A program made the position numbers and the translations under genes. From Nitrosomonas sp. (GTDB taxonomy: Bacteria > Pseudomonadota > Gammaproteobacteria > Burkholderiales > Nitrosomonadaceae): a stretch of 7,230 nucleotides of DNA. The stretch is from assembly GCA_029881855.1 (NCBI GenBank), contig JAOULU010000082.1, forward strand, positions 1 to 7,230. The letters run 5' to 3'. This document shows positions 6,216 to 7,230 of this stretch, in pieces. The notes under the pieces were generated by a model. The model searched no databases. It was given only the letters and a program-made list of their open reading frames with translations, and was not told the DNA's origin. The stretch's first letter is position 1; every line of letters starts with the position of its first letter.

Positions 6216-6485
6216 ATGTCAAGAATTTCAAATGAATGGGTTAATTTAGAAATGCGTAGAGGAATGTTTAAAGACAAACCATCTCGATCTGGGCGTAATT
6301 GGTGCTTTTTGTGTGCGTTTGTTTTTATGTCTTTATGGAGTGTTCCTGTGCAAGAAATTGTTGGTGTCGGTAAGAATATACAAAAATCAAATAGTGGCTC
6401 AAGCTGGGAAAATATTTCTGTCAATCTCAGAGAGGCTTTAGTTAACACAAATCATAATGAGGTTGGTAACAATAAGGATATGTAA
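6216..6485 (+). CDS. Hypothetical small single-pass membrane protein
   Basis: This frame is not recognised as any family. The 89-residue protein has a basic N-terminal part (RR at 14-15, then KDKPSRSGR at 19-27). One hydrophobic stretch follows, about 29-45 (WCFLCAFVFMSLWSV), with Cys30 and Cys33. The polar tail is rich in Asn and Ser. By the positive-inside rule it would be anchored with the N-terminus in the cytoplasm; a signal-peptide reading is also possible. The ATG at 6216 is chosen because GGGGGTGA, close to the consensus GGAGGTGA, lies 5 bases upstream. The GTG at 6207 falls inside that motif. It is the only plus-strand gene candidate, sits in gene-poor DNA beside a MITE-like element, and could be spurious. 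Confidence 0.4.
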   Translation: MSRISNEWVNLEMRRGMFKDKPSRSGRNWCFLCAFVFMSLWSVPVQEIVGVGKNIQKSNSGSSWENISVNLREALVNTNHNEVGNNKDM

Positions 6486-6622
6486 ATATGTAAATTGGCT
6501 GAGTCAAAAAGCATCCCCAGATATCTTGGGACACATCGCTTATCTTTCGGCAAATCAGTAATTCAGCCTCGTGTCTCAAGAACCCACTGGACTCGCTCGG
6601 AACTCCTAAGTTGACAGCGAAT

Positions 6623-7230
6623 TCAGGTCTTCGCTGGCACTAAATTCAGCATACTAATCGCCTTTTGAACGTCATCAGGCCAAATCCACAAACGATATGC
6701 CTCCGGAATAATCATATATTCTTCTGGACCATATAGTTTTCGATCACGCATATCAGCACAATAACGGGATCGCCAAGCAATTTGTTTCGAGTAATGCAAT
6801 ATATCTCCATTGATCAGTTTCTTGGTTATATCATAAAGCTTTTCACACATACGGTATTCATAGCCTGGCAATGAGAGTGGCTCCTGATATTGGCCTCTCT
6901 TGTTATCTTTTGCATCAACAGACGCTTCGATAAACAACGGCAAATCAAGTTCGCCAGGAATACTAGGAAAGAGGATAAAAGGTGCCGCCCAACCACTCTC
7001 GAGCATATTAAGATTAAAGGTAGCACGTTCACGTCGAGACATCGAAGCTCTTTCTTTAGAACTATAGGAAGGTGCGACATAAGCTAATAAACGACCATAT
7101 CCATCAAATGGCTGCTGCGAACTGCGGAGAAACAATTTGCGCTTTGCTCCACTAGGCTTAGTCAATCGTTGGGTGATGATTTGCTTGTGATGTGCACTTG
7201 CTAATTTTCCTTGTGTGTATTGCAAGGTAC
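6623..7230 (-). CDS. Staphylococcal-nuclease-like (SNase fold) protein, 5' end outside the window
   Basis: The frame stays open to the window's right edge. The TTG at 7225-7223 could be read as a start but is more likely an internal Leu, so the gene is partial. About 200 residues are visible. Counting from that Leu, FDGYGRLLAYV (40-50) matches the thermonuclease motif DKYGRxLAYV, with Arg45 equivalent to the catalytic Arg87 of staphylococcal nuclease. NLNMLESGWAAPF (71-83) matches the following LNxxLVxxGxA block. Between the blocks lies a longer loop than usual. The other catalytic residues would lie upstream, outside the window. A further C-terminal region of about 80 residues (CADMRDRKLYGPEEY, then the end LNLVPAKT) is not a standard SNase part and resembles larger nuclease homologues. 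It would act as a phosphodiesterase on nucleic acid if the missing half is intact. The last 136 bp to the small plus-strand gene hold nothing clear. Confidence 0.7.
   Translation of the reverse strand, partial: TLQYTQGKLASAHHKQIITQRLTKPSGAKRKLFLRSSQQPFDGYGRLLAYVAPSYSSKERASMSRRERATFNLNMLESGWAAPFILFPSIPGELDLPLFIEASVDAKDNKRGQYQEPLSLPGYEYRMCEKLYDITKKLINGDILHYSKQIAWRSRYCADMRDRKLYGPEEYMIIPEAYRLWIWPDDVQKAISMLNLVPAKT

Noticed and set aside
6212..6448. 78-codon minus-strand frame opposite the small membrane-protein candidate.
   Set aside because: No ribosome site and no family features. The opposite strand has a better start signal and a clearer membrane segment.
6457..6561. 34-codon plus-strand frame ending in SPDILGHIAYLSANQ, overlapping the end of the small membrane-protein frame.
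   Set aside because: Protein-like in feel, but it has no ribosome site and is too short to assign. It could be a remnant, which is not supportable from sequence alone.
6615..6636. Inverted repeat CAGCGAA/TTCGCTG overlapping the stop of the nuclease-like gene.
   Set aside because: The stem includes coding sequence and no T-tract follows on the minus strand, so a terminator call is not justified.

Overview
The window most likely comes from a proteobacterial chromosome. A betaproteobacterium is favoured, possibly a chemolithoautotroph of the Nitrosomonadales. The hints are the style of the HemE and OmpR/HisKA proteins, the AT-leaning base composition and the STAS-less SulP transporter. No rRNA, tRNA or other clade marker is present, so this is inference only.

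Layout. Positions 237-5258 hold five genes, all on the minus strand. In transcription order they are hemE (uroporphyrinogen decarboxylase), an OmpR-type response regulator, its sensor histidine kinase, a SulP-family anion transporter without a STAS domain, and a small universal stress protein (UspA type). hemE and the regulator are about 40 bp apart, and the regulator overlaps the kinase by 20 bp, so these three probably form one transcript from a promoter near 5287-5316. The transporter follows after a 121 bp gap. That gap carries a tandem 11 bp direct repeat (2153-2174), the geometry expected for an OmpR-family operator, overlapping a possible -35 region. The simplest model is that the two-component system controls the transporter next to it. 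A GC-rich hairpin (676-703) separates the transporter from usp.

Positions 5259-6206 are AT-rich and hold no convincing gene. They contain a cluster of overlapping inverted repeats (5684-5730), a 7 bp-stem inverted repeat (5835-5854), and a 119 bp MITE-like element (6011-6129). The element has 16 bp imperfect terminal inverted repeats and TTAA on both flanks.

At 6216-6485 on the plus strand lies a possible small single-pass membrane protein with a good Shine-Dalgarno sequence. A 14-codon open frame containing a perfect hairpin precedes it. On the minus strand at the right edge is the 3' part of a staphylococcal-nuclease-like (SNase/thermonuclease fold) gene whose 5' end lies outside the window.

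The left part looks like ordinary core genome with a regulated anion-uptake module. The right part (from about 5340) looks like accessory or eroded DNA.
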